Positions 18,427-26,964 are shown, numbered from the stretch's first letter. The stretch: 49,268 nt of DNA from Prevotellaceae bacterium (GCA_028726625.1 JAQYPT010000086.1:1-49268), one strand, 5' to 3'. The notes: generated from the sequence alone by a model not told the origin. Numbers and translations are program-made.

Positions 18427-20685
18427 ATGCCAATCAAACAAAAGTTAGTCTGCACATGTGCCTTGCTCAGCCTTTTGGCAGGACAAGGGCTGCATGCCCA
18501 AAACAAAGAGTTGGTCGATTATGTCAATCCCTACATTGGCAATATCAGTCATTTGCTGGTTCCTACCTTTGCAACGGTGCAGTTGCCGAACAGCATGTTG
18601 CGTGTGTATCCCGAGCGAGGTGATTATACCACGGAACAAGTAAATGGTCTTCCGGTCATTGTCACCAATCATCGTGAGCGCTCAGCATTCAATATTTCTC
18701 CTTATCAAGGCACGCAACCTAAGGCCATTGTGCCACTGAATTATGACCACGAGAAGCTCACACCCTATGGTTTTGATATCGAGTTGGACGACAATCAGAT
18801 GAAAGCTCGCTACGCTGTGTCACACCAAAGTGCCGTCTACGAACTGAATTTCTGGCAAAAGGATAAGCCCGTGTACGTCATGATCAATTCGCGTGATGGT
18901 GGCATGCATTGTTCCGGGAACGCCATTAGCGGATTCCAGCGGCTCACAGACCGGACAAAAGTATACATTTATGCAGAGGTAGACCGCTCTCCCATACAGA
19001 TGGGAGCCTTGGAAAACGGTGCAATCAATGCGTCCAAGGCATCGGTTGAAGGCCGAAATGCCTGCATTGCATTGCGATATGCTGATGGAACACCGCAGGT
19101 ACGGCTACGTTATGGCGTATCGTTCATCAGTGAAGAGCAGGCCAAGAAGAATCTTCAACGAGAAATCCAGCATTTTGATGTCGATGTCGTGGCAGCAAAA
19201 GGTCGTCAGATATGGAATGATGCGCTGGCCAATATTCAGGTCAAAGGAGGTTCTGAAGACCAGAAAACAGTGCTTTACACCTCCTATTATCGCACTTTTG
19301 AACGTCCTATCTGTTACAGTGAGGATGGCAAATACTGGAGTGCCTACGATGGAGTCGTGCATGATGACGGTGGCATACCGTTTTATACCGACGACTGGAT
19401 TTGGGATACCTATCGTGCCGCTCACCCGCTTCGGGCACTCATTCAACCCCAAAAAGAAGAAAACATCATCGAGTCTTACCTTCGAATGGCCGAACAGATG
19501 GGTACGCTATGGATGCCTACCTTTCCTGAAGTGACAGGCGACTCACGCCGAATGAACTCCAATCATGGCATCGCCATGGTGGCCGACGCGCTGTACAAAG
19601 GATTGAAAGTGGATGCCAAGCGTGGCTATGAGTATTCTCGTAAGGCACTCGAAGAAAAGACTTTGGCTCCATGGTCGGGCAACCCAGCAGGCTGGATTGA
19701 TGATTTCTACAAGCAGCATGGTTATATTCCCGCTCTCAGGGAAGGCGAGAAGGAAACTGATCCCAATGTGTCTGACTTTGAAAAGCGCCAACCTGTGGCC
19801 GTAACGCTTGGCACGGCATACGACGAATGGTGCCTGTCGCGCATTGCCAGGTATCTGAATAAAAACAAAGAAGCATCCTATTATGAGCGTAGGGGGCGTA
19901 ACTACCGTACCCTCTTCAACCATGAAACCAGCTTTTTTCATCCCAAAGACAAGGAAGGCAATTTCCTTCAGCCCTTTGATTACCGCTTCTCGGGAGGCAT
20001 TGGTGCCCGCGATGCCTACGATGAGAACAATGGTTGGACTTATCGTTGGGATGTTCAGCACAACGTTGCCGACCTGATTAACCTCATGGGTGGGCGCGAA
20101 CAATTTGTCAAGAATCTGGATCAAACGTTTATTGAGCCTATGGGAAGAGGCAAACGGGAGTTCTACACCCAACTTCCAGACCAGACAGGAAACATCGGAC
20201 AGTTTACCATGGCCAACGAACCATCGCTGCATATTCCTTATTTATACAACTATGCGGGCACTCCTTGGAAGACTCAAAAGCGGGTACGGCAAGTCTTGAA
20301 CACTTGGTTCCGTAACGATTTGATGGGTGTTCCCGGTGATGAAGATGGGGGAGGGTTGACCTCTTTCGTCGTTTTCTCCAGCATTGGTTTCTATCCAGTG
20401 ACACCTGGTTTCCCCGCTTATAACATTGGCAGCCCTCTGTTCAACGACATTCAGGTGCGGTTGGGCAATGGAAAAATCTTCCATATCATCGCCAACAACT
20501 GCTCTGATGAGAACAAATACATTCAGCAAGCCACCCTCAATGGCAAAGCGTGGAACAAGCCTTGGTTCTCACACGATGACATCAAGAATGGTGGTACCTT
20601 GATCTTGGAAATGGGTAAGCATCCCAATAAATCCTGGGGAGCCGATAAAAAGGTGGCTCCACCCTCATTGGATGCAGAAAAGTAG
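18427..20685 (+). CDS. GH92-family glycoside hydrolase (putative exo-alpha-mannosidase), divergent
   Basis: A 752-residue secreted protein with a signal peptide ending LHAQ (about residue 25). VDYVNPYIGN follows directly, the GH92 N-terminal start. Near the C terminus, NEPSLHIPYLYNYAG and GVPGDEDGGG...GFYPVTPG correspond to the GH92 blocks for substrate and calcium binding. GH92 enzymes are calcium-dependent exo-alpha-mannosidases. Two blocks differ from the usual form. The N-terminal H-T-x-PGA...FGMVQLSP region reads SHLLVPTFATVQLPNSMLRVYP, and the usual CGQMSAWY reads GGGLTSFV. The family call is firm, but linkage specificity is uncertain. It is a single-gene unit with its own promoter and terminator. 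Confidence 0.85.
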   Translation: MPIKQKLVCTCALLSLLAGQGLHAQNKELVDYVNPYIGNISHLLVPTFATVQLPNSMLRVYPERGDYTTEQVNGLPVIVTNHRERSAFNISPYQGTQPKAIVPLNYDHEKLTPYGFDIELDDNQMKARYAVSHQSAVYELNFWQKDKPVYVMINSRDGGMHCSGNAISGFQRLTDRTKVYIYAEVDRSPIQMGALENGAINASKASVEGRNACIALRYADGTPQVRLRYGVSFISEEQAKKNLQREIQHFDVDVVAAKGRQIWNDALANIQVKGGSEDQKTVLYTSYYRTFERPICYSEDGKYWSAYDGVVHDDGGIPFYTDDWIWDTYRAAHPLRALIQPQKEENIIESYLRMAEQMGTLWMPTFPEVTGDSRRMNSNHGIAMVADALYKGLKVDAKRGYEYSRKALEEKTLAPWSGNPAGWIDDFYKQHGYIPALREGEKETDPNVSDFEKRQPVAVTLGTAYDEWCLSRIARYLNKNKEASYYERRGRNYRTLFNHETSFFHPKDKEGNFLQPFDYRFSGGIGARDAYDENNGWTYRWDVQHNVADLINLMGGREQFVKNLDQTFIEPMGRGKREFYTQLPDQTGNIGQFTMANEPSLHIPYLYNYAGTPWKTQKRVRQVLNTWFRNDLMGVPGDEDGGGLTSFVVFSSIGFYPVTPGFPAYNIGSPLFNDIQVRLGNGKIFHIIANNCSDENKYIQQATLNGKAWNKPWFSHDDIKNGGTLILEMGKHPNKSWGADKKVAPPSLDAEK

Positions 20686-20790
20686 GGCGACGTCTGCGCT
20701 CGAATCTTTCTTGCTTATTCACCCTTTTTCAGCACAGTGCTTGGCATGAGTCAGCCCCTTGGGCGTGAATTCGTGTACAGGCAGGCTATC

Positions 20791-20836
20791 CGTTGGTGCA
20801 ATTCTCTACAGTGTGGGAATCGCACCAACGATTTTT
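20791..20836 (+). terminator. Terminator after the GH92 gene
   Basis: CGTTGGTGCAATTC (20791-20804) pairs with GAATCGCACCAACG (20817-20830) with one A-C mismatch, and ATTTTT follows. Confidence 0.75.
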
Positions 20837-20923
20837 CTTGTTATTTTTGTCGAGATTCAGCTTTTTATCTTCTTTTGTAATAAATCATGCCCTTCATCCG
20901 TTTATATAGAAAAAATAAGCATC

Positions 20924-21661
20924 ATGAAGAAGTTATTGCTGTCCATGGCCCTGTTGATGGCCTGCACATTTGCCACGGCTCAACGCAGTGTTGGGACGTG
21001 GTCATTGATTCCCAAGGTAGGGGTAAACTTGGCAAACATCTCTAATTTTGACGTTGTTATCACTGGTTTGTCCCCTGATGCGCAGCAGAATGAAGTTGAG
21101 CAGAAATCAAAGTACCGCGAAGGATTTATTGGTGGACTGGACGTACAGTATCAAGCGATGGATCAGGTGGCATTCTCTGCCGGTGTGTTTTATTCGGTTC
21201 AGGGTATGCGTTTTCCGCCATCAGAAACGATTGATGAGGCAAAAGTACACTATACGTCTGATGATGTTCAGTGGAAATACGATTATCTTACGCTTCCCTT
21301 GATGGCTCATGTGGCGGTTCTTCCTGGTCTTTCGTTCAATGCTGGCGTTCAGATGGGCTACCTCTTGTCGGCAAAAGGTAGGGCATCCTTGTCGCAATTT
21401 ACGGTCGACAAAGAAGGAAAAGTGCATTATCAGACAGGCGAGAAGGGGAATTTGCTGTATGCCTACACCGAAAAATACGACAACCTGTCCTATTCAAAGC
21501 GCTTCGACGTTTCCATTCCTGTGGGCTTTTCGTTGGAGTACAGCCATGTGGTGCTGGATGCAAGATACAACTTCGGCCTGACCAAGATGAACAAATATAC
21601 CCAAGATAGAATGAAAAACAAGGTGTTCACCTTCACGGTTGGTTATGTGTTTGACCTCTGA
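20924..21661 (+). CDS. Outer membrane beta-barrel protein (PorT-like/OMP_b-brl family)
   Basis: From the ATG at 20924 the 245-residue product has a clean signal peptide (MKKLLLSMALLMACTFATAQ). An eight-stranded-type barrel follows, with alternating hydrophobic residues and short turns: WSLIPKVGVNLANIS, YREGFIGGLDVQYQ, VAFSAGVFYSVQGM, LTLPLMAHV, FNAGVQMGYLLSAKG, and a last strand TFTVGYVFDL. The frame is open further upstream to 20759, but that stretch contains the previous terminator, so the later start is chosen. A TATTTTTG at 20842-20849 may be its -7 element. This is a general Bacteroidetes barrel family; no evidence ties it to T9SS specifically. Confidence 0.82.
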   Translation: MKKLLLSMALLMACTFATAQRSVGTWSLIPKVGVNLANISNFDVVITGLSPDAQQNEVEQKSKYREGFIGGLDVQYQAMDQVAFSAGVFYSVQGMRFPPSETIDEAKVHYTSDDVQWKYDYLTLPLMAHVAVLPGLSFNAGVQMGYLLSAKGRASLSQFTVDKEGKVHYQTGEKGNLLYAYTEKYDNLSYSKRFDVSIPVGFSLEYSHVVLDARYNFGLTKMNKYTQDRMKNKVFTFTVGYVFDL

Positions 21662-21756
21662 TCAGTAAATACAATCCCTCACAAAAGATTATTCTCCATC
21701 AGCTTCTAAATTGTAAACAGAAAACGCTTCTTCAATAATGCCTATCGGTTGTTATT

Positions 21757-21844
21757 TCAAGAGCATGGAGTTTGGTGCCCAATAGCAATGAGTTTGGAGT
21801 CCAATAGCACTGAGTTTGGGCACTAAAGTCATTGAGTTTGGTTA
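21757..21844. repeat. Repeat array A: four 22-nt palindromic units
   Basis: Four units of exactly 22 nt start at 21757, 21779, 21801 and 21823. The second reads CCAATAGCAATGAGTTTGG plus a 3-nt spacer. All share TGAGTTTGG or a close variant in the right half and a diverged CCAAA-type left half. The family consensus approaches the 19-bp palindrome CCAAACTCA-N-TGAGTTTGG. The same array type recurs at 33975-34062 and 45845-45932. The period of 22 is not a multiple of 3, so it is not coding. Confidence 0.85.
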
Positions 21845-21976
21845 TGCTTTTGAATTCTATTGGAAATCAACATCTTACAAGTACCTGATTTGTGATAATA
21901 ACTCTGCTGTAGTGAACAGGATGGTATCAATTTCCGTTTTTTAGTTCTCTTTTACACACATATCGTATCTTTTACG

Positions 21977-21984
21977 TAATTTTG
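21977..21984 (+). promoter_or_regulatory. -7 element before the urea transporter gene
   Basis: TAATTTTG fits TAnnTTTG. The transcript would begin near 21991, which argues for the ATG at 22026 rather than any start at 21984. The -33 element is not clear. Confidence 0.5.
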
Positions 21985-22025
21985 TGCGCTCAAACGGACA
22001 AAAACACTTCTTAAATGACGTTTCA

Positions 22026-22892
22026 ATGCAGATGATGAAAAGTATACTTCGTGGTGTTGGCCAAGTGATGTTTCAGGGCAATGCGCTGTCGGGCGCACTG
22101 ATGCTTGCAGGTATTGCTTGCAACTCCCTCCTCATGTGCTTGTTTGCCTTGGCTGGAAGTGCCATTGGCACATGTACGGCAGTTGCCCTTCGATATGACG
22201 CGGGGCGCATCGGCGACGGCTTGTATGGTTTTAATGCTGCGCTGGTAGGTATCGCCGTACCCTTTTTCATGCCCATTCATGCAGGTTCGGTTTTGCTCAT
22301 GGTGGTGGCATGTGTGCTGTCTGTGCTGGTGACGCGTTTGTTCGAGCGACAACGGTTGGTTCCCACGCTCACCGCACCCTTCGTACTCATCACCTGGGCA
22401 ATGCTGCTGTTGGGTCACGTTTTTCCCCAGTTACAGCTGCCAGCAACGACAGCTGCCGATACTGCGGAAAGTTTCTCGCTGGTTCGGGTCGCCTCACTGA
22501 GCTTTGGACAAATCATGCTTCAGGGCAACAATCTGCTCACTGGCTTGTTATTTTTCCTTGCCATTTGTGTCAATTCACGCAAGATGGGCGTGGAGTCGCT
22601 TGTCGCCTGTGCGCTGTGTCTCGCCGTGGTGTGTGTGCCGGGTGTCAGTACCACCTCGGTGAACAACGGTATGTATGGCTACAATGCCATTCTTGCGGTT
22701 TTGGCAGTCGCCAACATTCTTGGCATTGGCTTGTGTACTTACATCAAAGTATTGATAGCCCTGCTACTCTCGTTGCTGATGCAGTATGCCGGCTTGCACA
22801 TGGGGCTTGTCACGCTCACCGCACCTTTCGTGTTGTCGGTGTGGCTGGTGGCTTTGTATCAGACTTTCATAGTTAAAACCAAACAAGACTAA
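22026..22892 (+). CDS. Urea transporter (UT family)
   Basis: A 288-residue hydrophobic protein with about ten membrane segments. It has the duplicated structure of urea channels: the first half has GDGLYGFNAALVGIAVPFF and LTAPFVLITWAMLLLG, and the second half repeats them as NNGMYGYNAILAVLAVAN and LTAPFVLSVWLVAL. The half-repeat and the LTAPF motif are diagnostic of the UT family. ATGs at 22032 and 22035 are alternative starts. The C10 protease gene follows after 4 nt, so they share a transcript. No urease genes are in the window, so the fate of imported urea, or whether the channel exports it, is open. Confidence 0.9.
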   Translation: MQMMKSILRGVGQVMFQGNALSGALMLAGIACNSLLMCLFALAGSAIGTCTAVALRYDAGRIGDGLYGFNAALVGIAVPFFMPIHAGSVLLMVVACVLSVLVTRLFERQRLVPTLTAPFVLITWAMLLLGHVFPQLQLPATTAADTAESFSLVRVASLSFGQIMLQGNNLLTGLLFFLAICVNSRKMGVESLVACALCLAVVCVPGVSTTSVNNGMYGYNAILAVLAVANILGIGLCTYIKVLIALLLSLLMQYAGLHMGLVTLTAPFVLSVWLVALYQTFIVKTKQD

Positions 22893-22896
22893 AAAA

Positions 22897-25515
22897 GTGA
22901 AAATTAAAAGATGGTTAAGCCCCACCTTATGGGGCATTGTGCTTGCCTCGATGGTGAGCATTCCCACCTTGGGCAAGATAGTAACAGTGGACAAGTCGAT
23001 AAGCATTGCCCGCAAATATGTCAATGTGAGCCTTTCGGAACGTCATGCTACGAGGGCTTCGCATGGTACACCACCTTACTATATTTATAACGACCGCCAC
23101 GGACGGGGCTTCGTGGTAGTGGCAGGCGATGATGACATGGGACAAGTGTTGGGCTATTCGCACACAGGAACGCTCGACACGTTGCGTGCAAGTGAGGAGC
23201 TTAAATTCCTGCTGAGTGCTTATCGTGACGCCTTTCACCAAATACAAAGGCAACCCAGCACAAGAGCTACCATTACCACTACACCTCCCAACCGAAAGGA
23301 GGTGGCTCCGTTGCTCACAACGGCATGGAATCAAGACGACCCTTACAGTCGTCGTACGGGGTACAACTACACGGGATGTGTGGCTACGGCAGTGGCACAA
23401 ATCATGTATTATCATCGCTGGCCGGAACGGGGAAAGGGCAGCTACTCGTATGTAGTGCGCTCTGACAACCGCACGATGAGCGTGGACTTCAGTCAGTCGG
23501 TATACCTATGGGACAAGATGTTGCCCAGATACAACACACGCACGGCACTTGCCGATGCGGAGGCTTGCGATGCCGTGGCGCTGCTCATGCGTGATGTGGG
23601 CGTGTCGGTGAACATGCAATACACCCCCACATCCAGTGGTGCACAAACCTTCATGGCTGCCAAGGCACTGAAAACGTATTTCAATTATTCCATCTCCATG
23701 CTCAACAAGTCTGATGAGGGTGCAGCTGCTTTCACCCAAATATTGCGCAAGGAGATAGAAAACGGCTTCCCCGTGTACATCAGCGGCAGTGTGAAGTCGG
23801 GCGGAAGTGGACACGCATGGGTGGTAGACGGTGTGGATAAGGACAACCTATTTCACATGAATTTTGGTTGGGGAGGCGGTGGCGACGGCTACTTCTCCGT
23901 TACTGCACTGAACCTTTCCACCACAGGACAGGAGTTTGGCGGCAAGCCTCTCTCCTTCAACAAGCAGGTGCAGATAGTTTTGGTGCATCCCAACAAACCG
24001 GGAAGCGCACCCATTGATGCCGAACTTGCCGATGATGCCCCCAACTTGTGTTTCAACTCGGAGGGCAATATGACCGTAGTTGGCAGCATGCCCACCAACA
24101 AACAGCAGCCAGTGACAGTTAGCTATCACCATTTTAAGAACCAAGCCGACGGAACGTTTGCCGGAGATATTGGCTTGGGCGTGTACAATGAGCAGGGCAA
24201 GCAAGTAAAAGTGGTGCCATCGGTGTGGCACGACAAAGGGGGATACACCGCAGAGCGCGGCAAATATAACGGTGGTGTGCTGCAATCGGGACAGCTGATT
24301 GATGATGCTTGCACGTTTACGATGAATCTTGAAGGTCTTGCAGATGGACGCTACTATTTCCTGCCCGTATGCGCCATCCTCAAGGATAAGGACACCTACG
24401 GAGCATGGTGCAAGATGAAAACGGCACCACGCATAGCCTTTCAGGTGCAAGGCAACGATGTGCGCCTATATGAGAAACCCGATGACAAGGCACCTTTCGC
24501 ATTGGCATCCCATCCTTATACGCTCAAACCGTGTACTGCTGGCAACAAAGCCACGCTGTGCTTGAGCATTCGCAAACTCACGGGTACGCCTTTCGATGGC
24601 ACGGTGAAGGTGTCGCTCGTGGATGATGACACTCATGTGGTTGCTATGGGACAAACCTTAGAGGCAGTGGATTTTGAGATGTTTGCCGAGACAGAGGTGA
24701 GGGTGGACATGCACTTGCCCGACCATCTGCAGTCCAAGGAATACAAACTGAAGATAGAGGTAATTAAGCAATATGATACTGGTAGCATTGCCACGGTGGG
24801 TATGGTGCATGGCAACGAGCCGTCTACGTTGCAGGTAGAGGGCGCTAAGCCCAGCGACAAGCTTTTCGTACAACTCTTGGGCATGGTGCAAGACAACAGT
24901 GGATCAATCATATCACCCACGAACGTTGACCTCAGTGGCAATCCATTGCTCAAGATAGGAGTGGTAATGAAGCTTGCGCCTCAAGCCGCCTACAACGGCA
25001 AATTGACGCTTTGCTTGATTGATACAAAAACTCAGCGACGCATATCTTTGGGCGGTAGTGCTCAAAAGCAATACAACTTGTTAGGTGGCGGGGATGATAA
25101 AATCTTTGTTACAGGATGGTTGAGAAACAAGGACAGCTTGCCCGTCATCAACAACCGTACCTATAGATTGGCGTTGATGGGCATGGTAGACGGTGTGGAG
25201 TGTGATTTGTGGAACGAGAACTGTGCTCCCTATGAAGTGTCGTTCATGAACAGTATTTACAATAATTATCCTGACGAGACCACGCATATAGACACAACAC
25301 AAGGCTCGCTACGCATGATGCGAAGCGGTAACTGGATTGACGTGCAGGGCGAGGACTTGGCACATGTGCAGGTGTTCGCACTCGATGGAACCCTGATTGC
25401 CGCCTCCGATGCTCACGGACAACATACGGTAAGGTTGCACGTTCCTGTCGCACAAGTGGTGGTTGTGCGGGTGGAAACCCTTCATGGCAGCACCTTGACG
25501 AAGAAGTTAAGATAA
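22897..25515 (+). CDS. C10-family cysteine protease (streptopain/interpain-like) with C-terminal T9SS-type signal
   Basis: An 872-residue secreted protease starting at GTG 22897. A signal peptide ends near residue 27 and a Spi/C10 propeptide follows to about residue 135. The catalytic domain has Cys161 in YTGCVATAVAQIMYYHRWP, His306 in GGSGHAWVVDGVD, and the FHMNFGWGGGGDGY block that closes the C10 fold. About 500 residues of beta-rich modules follow. The last 75 residues (VQVFALDGTLIAA...VVVVRVETLHGSTLTKKLR) resemble a type A T9SS sorting domain. Size and layout match interpain A of Prevotella intermedia (868 residues, Cys154/His305). InpA degrades host proteins including complement C3. It is co-transcribed with the urea transporter. 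Confidence 0.92.
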   Translation: MKIKRWLSPTLWGIVLASMVSIPTLGKIVTVDKSISIARKYVNVSLSERHATRASHGTPPYYIYNDRHGRGFVVVAGDDDMGQVLGYSHTGTLDTLRASEELKFLLSAYRDAFHQIQRQPSTRATITTTPPNRKEVAPLLTTAWNQDDPYSRRTGYNYTGCVATAVAQIMYYHRWPERGKGSYSYVVRSDNRTMSVDFSQSVYLWDKMLPRYNTRTALADAEACDAVALLMRDVGVSVNMQYTPTSSGAQTFMAAKALKTYFNYSISMLNKSDEGAAAFTQILRKEIENGFPVYISGSVKSGGSGHAWVVDGVDKDNLFHMNFGWGGGGDGYFSVTALNLSTTGQEFGGKPLSFNKQVQIVLVHPNKPGSAPIDAELADDAPNLCFNSEGNMTVVGSMPTNKQQPVTVSYHHFKNQADGTFAGDIGLGVYNEQGKQVKVVPSVWHDKGGYTAERGKYNGGVLQSGQLIDDACTFTMNLEGLADGRYYFLPVCAILKDKDTYGAWCKMKTAPRIAFQVQGNDVRLYEKPDDKAPFALASHPYTLKPCTAGNKATLCLSIRKLTGTPFDGTVKVSLVDDDTHVVAMGQTLEAVDFEMFAETEVRVDMHLPDHLQSKEYKLKIEVIKQYDTGSIATVGMVHGNEPSTLQVEGAKPSDKLFVQLLGMVQDNSGSIISPTNVDLSGNPLLKIGVVMKLAPQAAYNGKLTLCLIDTKTQRRISLGGSAQKQYNLLGGGDDKIFVTGWLRNKDSLPVINNRTYRLALMGMVDGVECDLWNENCAPYEVSFMNSIYNNYPDETTHIDTTQGSLRMMRSGNWIDVQGEDLAHVQVFALDGTLIAASDAHGQHTVRLHVPVAQVVVVRVETLHGSTLTKKLR

Positions 25516-25535
25516 AACTTTGGAAATAAGATATT

Positions 25536-25574
25536 CAGCAACAATATGTGAAAAATATTTCCGTATTGTTGCTG
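25536..25574. terminator. Hairpin between the convergent C10 protease and luxS genes
   Basis: CAGCAACAATATG (25536-25548) pairs with CGTATTGTTGCTG (25562-25574), 13 bp with one wobble. Neither side has a strong T tract, so termination in either direction is plausible but not certain. Confidence 0.5.
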
Positions 25575-25595
25575 TAGTTATTGTTAAGCCACGAC

Positions 25596-26075
25596 TTATT
25601 CTGGATAAACCAGGTTTTTGTTTTCAATCTTCTGCAATACCTCTTCAAGGAATTTGCGTGATTCAAGTTTCGCCATGGGTAGGTCGTGCAACAGGTAGTT
25701 GCCACAATCCTTGGGTTGTGCGCCGGGAATCTCACCCTCATAGTTGGCAATGAAGTTAAAGGTGCGCTTCATCAAGTCGATGATGTCACTGCTTTTCAGG
25801 TCGCCATGTATAATAAGGTAGTTGCCAGTGAGGCATCCCATGGGTCCCCAGTAAACGATTTTGTCTTTCCACTGGTTGTCATTGCGTAGATAGGTGGCTG
25901 CCAAATGCTCGATGGTGTGCAAGGCGCCGATGTGTAACACGGGTTCACGGTTGGGCTCTTTCATGCGGATGTCGAAAGTGGTGATGACTTCAGAGCCGAC
26001 AACGTCTTGCCTACTTACATAAATACCACGCAACAATTTGTTGTGGTTGATGGTGAATGAAGGAATCTTGTTCAT
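25596..26075 (-). CDS. luxS: S-ribosylhomocysteine lyase LuxS
   Basis: A 159-residue cytoplasmic metalloenzyme that cleaves S-ribosylhomocysteine to homocysteine and DPD, the AI-2 precursor. Metal ligands are His53 and His57 in HTIEH and Cys124 in DCGNYLLHD. Glu56 is the catalytic base, and Cys81 in GPMGCLTG is the second catalytic residue. All are present and spaced as in characterised LuxS. The upstream gene is mtnN, which makes its substrate. The luxS start is preceded on its own strand by an octamer repeat that ends 7 nt before the ATG and may fold with a matching repeat at the mtnN stop. Confidence 0.97.
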   Translation of the reverse strand: MNKIPSFTINHNKLLRGIYVSRQDVVGSEVITTFDIRMKEPNREPVLHIGALHTIEHLAATYLRNDNQWKDKIVYWGPMGCLTGNYLIIHGDLKSSDIIDLMKRTFNFIANYEGEIPGAQPKDCGNYLLHDLPMAKLESRKFLEEVLQKIENKNLVYPE

Positions 26076-26081
26076 TTTTTT

Positions 26082-26159
26082 AGTTGATGAGTTTGTGAGT
26101 TTTTTAGTTGATGAGGTGTTAGTTGACGAGGTTTTAGTTTACGAGTTTACGAGTTGAAG
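26082..26159 (-). repeat. Octamer repeat block in the luxS leader
   Basis: On the plus strand the block reads as degenerate octamers AGTTGATG, AGTTTGTG, AGTTTTTT, AGTTGATG, ..., AGTTTACG, AGTTTACG, AGTTGAAG, some units being 7 nt. On the luxS sense strand this is a run of YAACTYGT-like units. It starts 6 nt before the luxS ATG. Confidence 0.8.
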
Positions 26160-26210
26160 GCTTTTCTTTATTCATGGGTTTTATCGTTGATTCATCAACA
26201 GAGAAAGCTA

Positions 26211-26248
26211 TCAACTTGTCAACTCGTAAACTTGTAAACTTGTCAACT
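26211..26248 (+). repeat. Opposing octamer block at the mtnN stop codon
   Basis: The plus strand reads CAACTTGT, CAACTCGT, AAACTTGT, AAACTTGT, CAACT, inverted relative to the block at 26082-26159. The reverse complement of 26211-26248 aligns with 26121-26157 at most positions, so the mtnN-luxS transcript could fold into a stem of nearly 38 bp with a 53-nt loop. The mtnN stop codon lies within the end of this block. Confidence 0.8.
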
Positions 26249-26933
26249 ATCCCACTATCTTTATAAACTCTTTGGTAACATGGAATGAATGGTTGGCCAA
26301 TCGCTCCCAAAAATCATAATACTGTGCCGCGTTCGTATCCTTTAAAGGCACATCACTGATTACTCGGAAGGAGATGAACGGCGTGTGATAAAGGTAACAG
26401 GCTTGGGCAATGGCACAACTCTCCATATCAACAGCCATGGCTGTGGGAAAAGAGGAAAGTATTTGTTGCATCTTCTCTTTGCTGTCAACAAACCAATCGC
26501 CACTCACAATGAGGCCGCTACGAATGTTAGTTCCGCAGTCGATGGCACACGCCTTACGCACCAATTCGGCAGGAGAGGCGTAGCTTGCGGGCATTCCCAT
26601 GATTTGACCTGCTTCGCACTCTTTGCCACAATAAGCGTCGTGGTAACAACATTGTGTGCTTACAACCACGTCGGTAGGACTTAATGACGCATCTGCTCCA
26701 CCCGCACATCCAGATGATATCACCAAGTTGGGATGATGATGGTTTATCAGTTCCACCGCACCAATGGCGGCATTTACCTTTCCAATGCCACATTGTTGCA
26801 TCACGATTTCGTGTTGTCCAATGCGCCCCGTGATGACAGTCAGATGCCGATGCTGTTGTGTCTGCATGTCTTCGAGCAAGGATTTGAGTTGCGTAAACTC
26901 TTTCTCCATGGCCACAATGATACCTATTTTCAT
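26247..26933 (-). CDS. mtnN: 5'-methylthioadenosine/S-adenosylhomocysteine nucleosidase
   Basis: A 228-residue PNP-fold nucleosidase that hydrolyses MTA and SAH, giving adenine and S-ribosylhomocysteine for LuxS. Motifs are MKIGIIVAMEKEF at the N terminus (with the proton-transfer Glu), SSGCAGG (usual form STGSAGG), the VSGDWFVD loop, and AVDMESCAIAQACY with the ribose-binding Met-Glu. The closing FRVISD supplies the catalytic Asp. It lies directly before luxS on the same strand, forming the two-step SAH recycling route. The Cys in SSGCAGG is a mild departure from the usual Ser. Confidence 0.95.
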   Translation of the reverse strand: MKIGIIVAMEKEFTQLKSLLEDMQTQQHRHLTVITGRIGQHEIVMQQCGIGKVNAAIGAVELINHHHPNLVISSGCAGGADASLSPTDVVVSTQCCYHDAYCGKECEAGQIMGMPASYASPAELVRKACAIDCGTNIRSGLIVSGDWFVDSKEKMQQILSSFPTAMAVDMESCAIAQACYLYHTPFISFRVISDVPLKDTNAAQYYDFWERLANHSFHVTKEFIKIVG

Positions 26934-26956
26934 GATTGTTGTTTGCTATTTAGCTG

Positions 26957-26964
26957 CAAAGGTA
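26957..26964 (-). promoter_or_regulatory. -7 element of the mtnN-luxS promoter
   Basis: TACCTTTG on the minus strand lies 23 nt before the mtnN ATG and matches TAnnTTTG. No clear -33 element is seen. Confidence 0.55.

Larger units (their letters stand above)
21662..22025. other. Intergenic region before the urea transporter gene
   Basis: It contains repeat array A (21757-21844) and the -7 element at 21977-21984. I see no terminator for the barrel gene and no small ORF with coding character. Confidence 0.6.

Noticed and set aside
20759..20923. N-terminal extension of the barrel protein
   Set aside because: It runs through the GH92 terminator hairpin, and a standard signal peptide begins at 20924.
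22310..22876. 188-residue plus-strand frame inside the urea transporter gene
   Set aside because: Its composition is Cys/His-rich, typical of a shifted frame, and the transporter frame is well supported.
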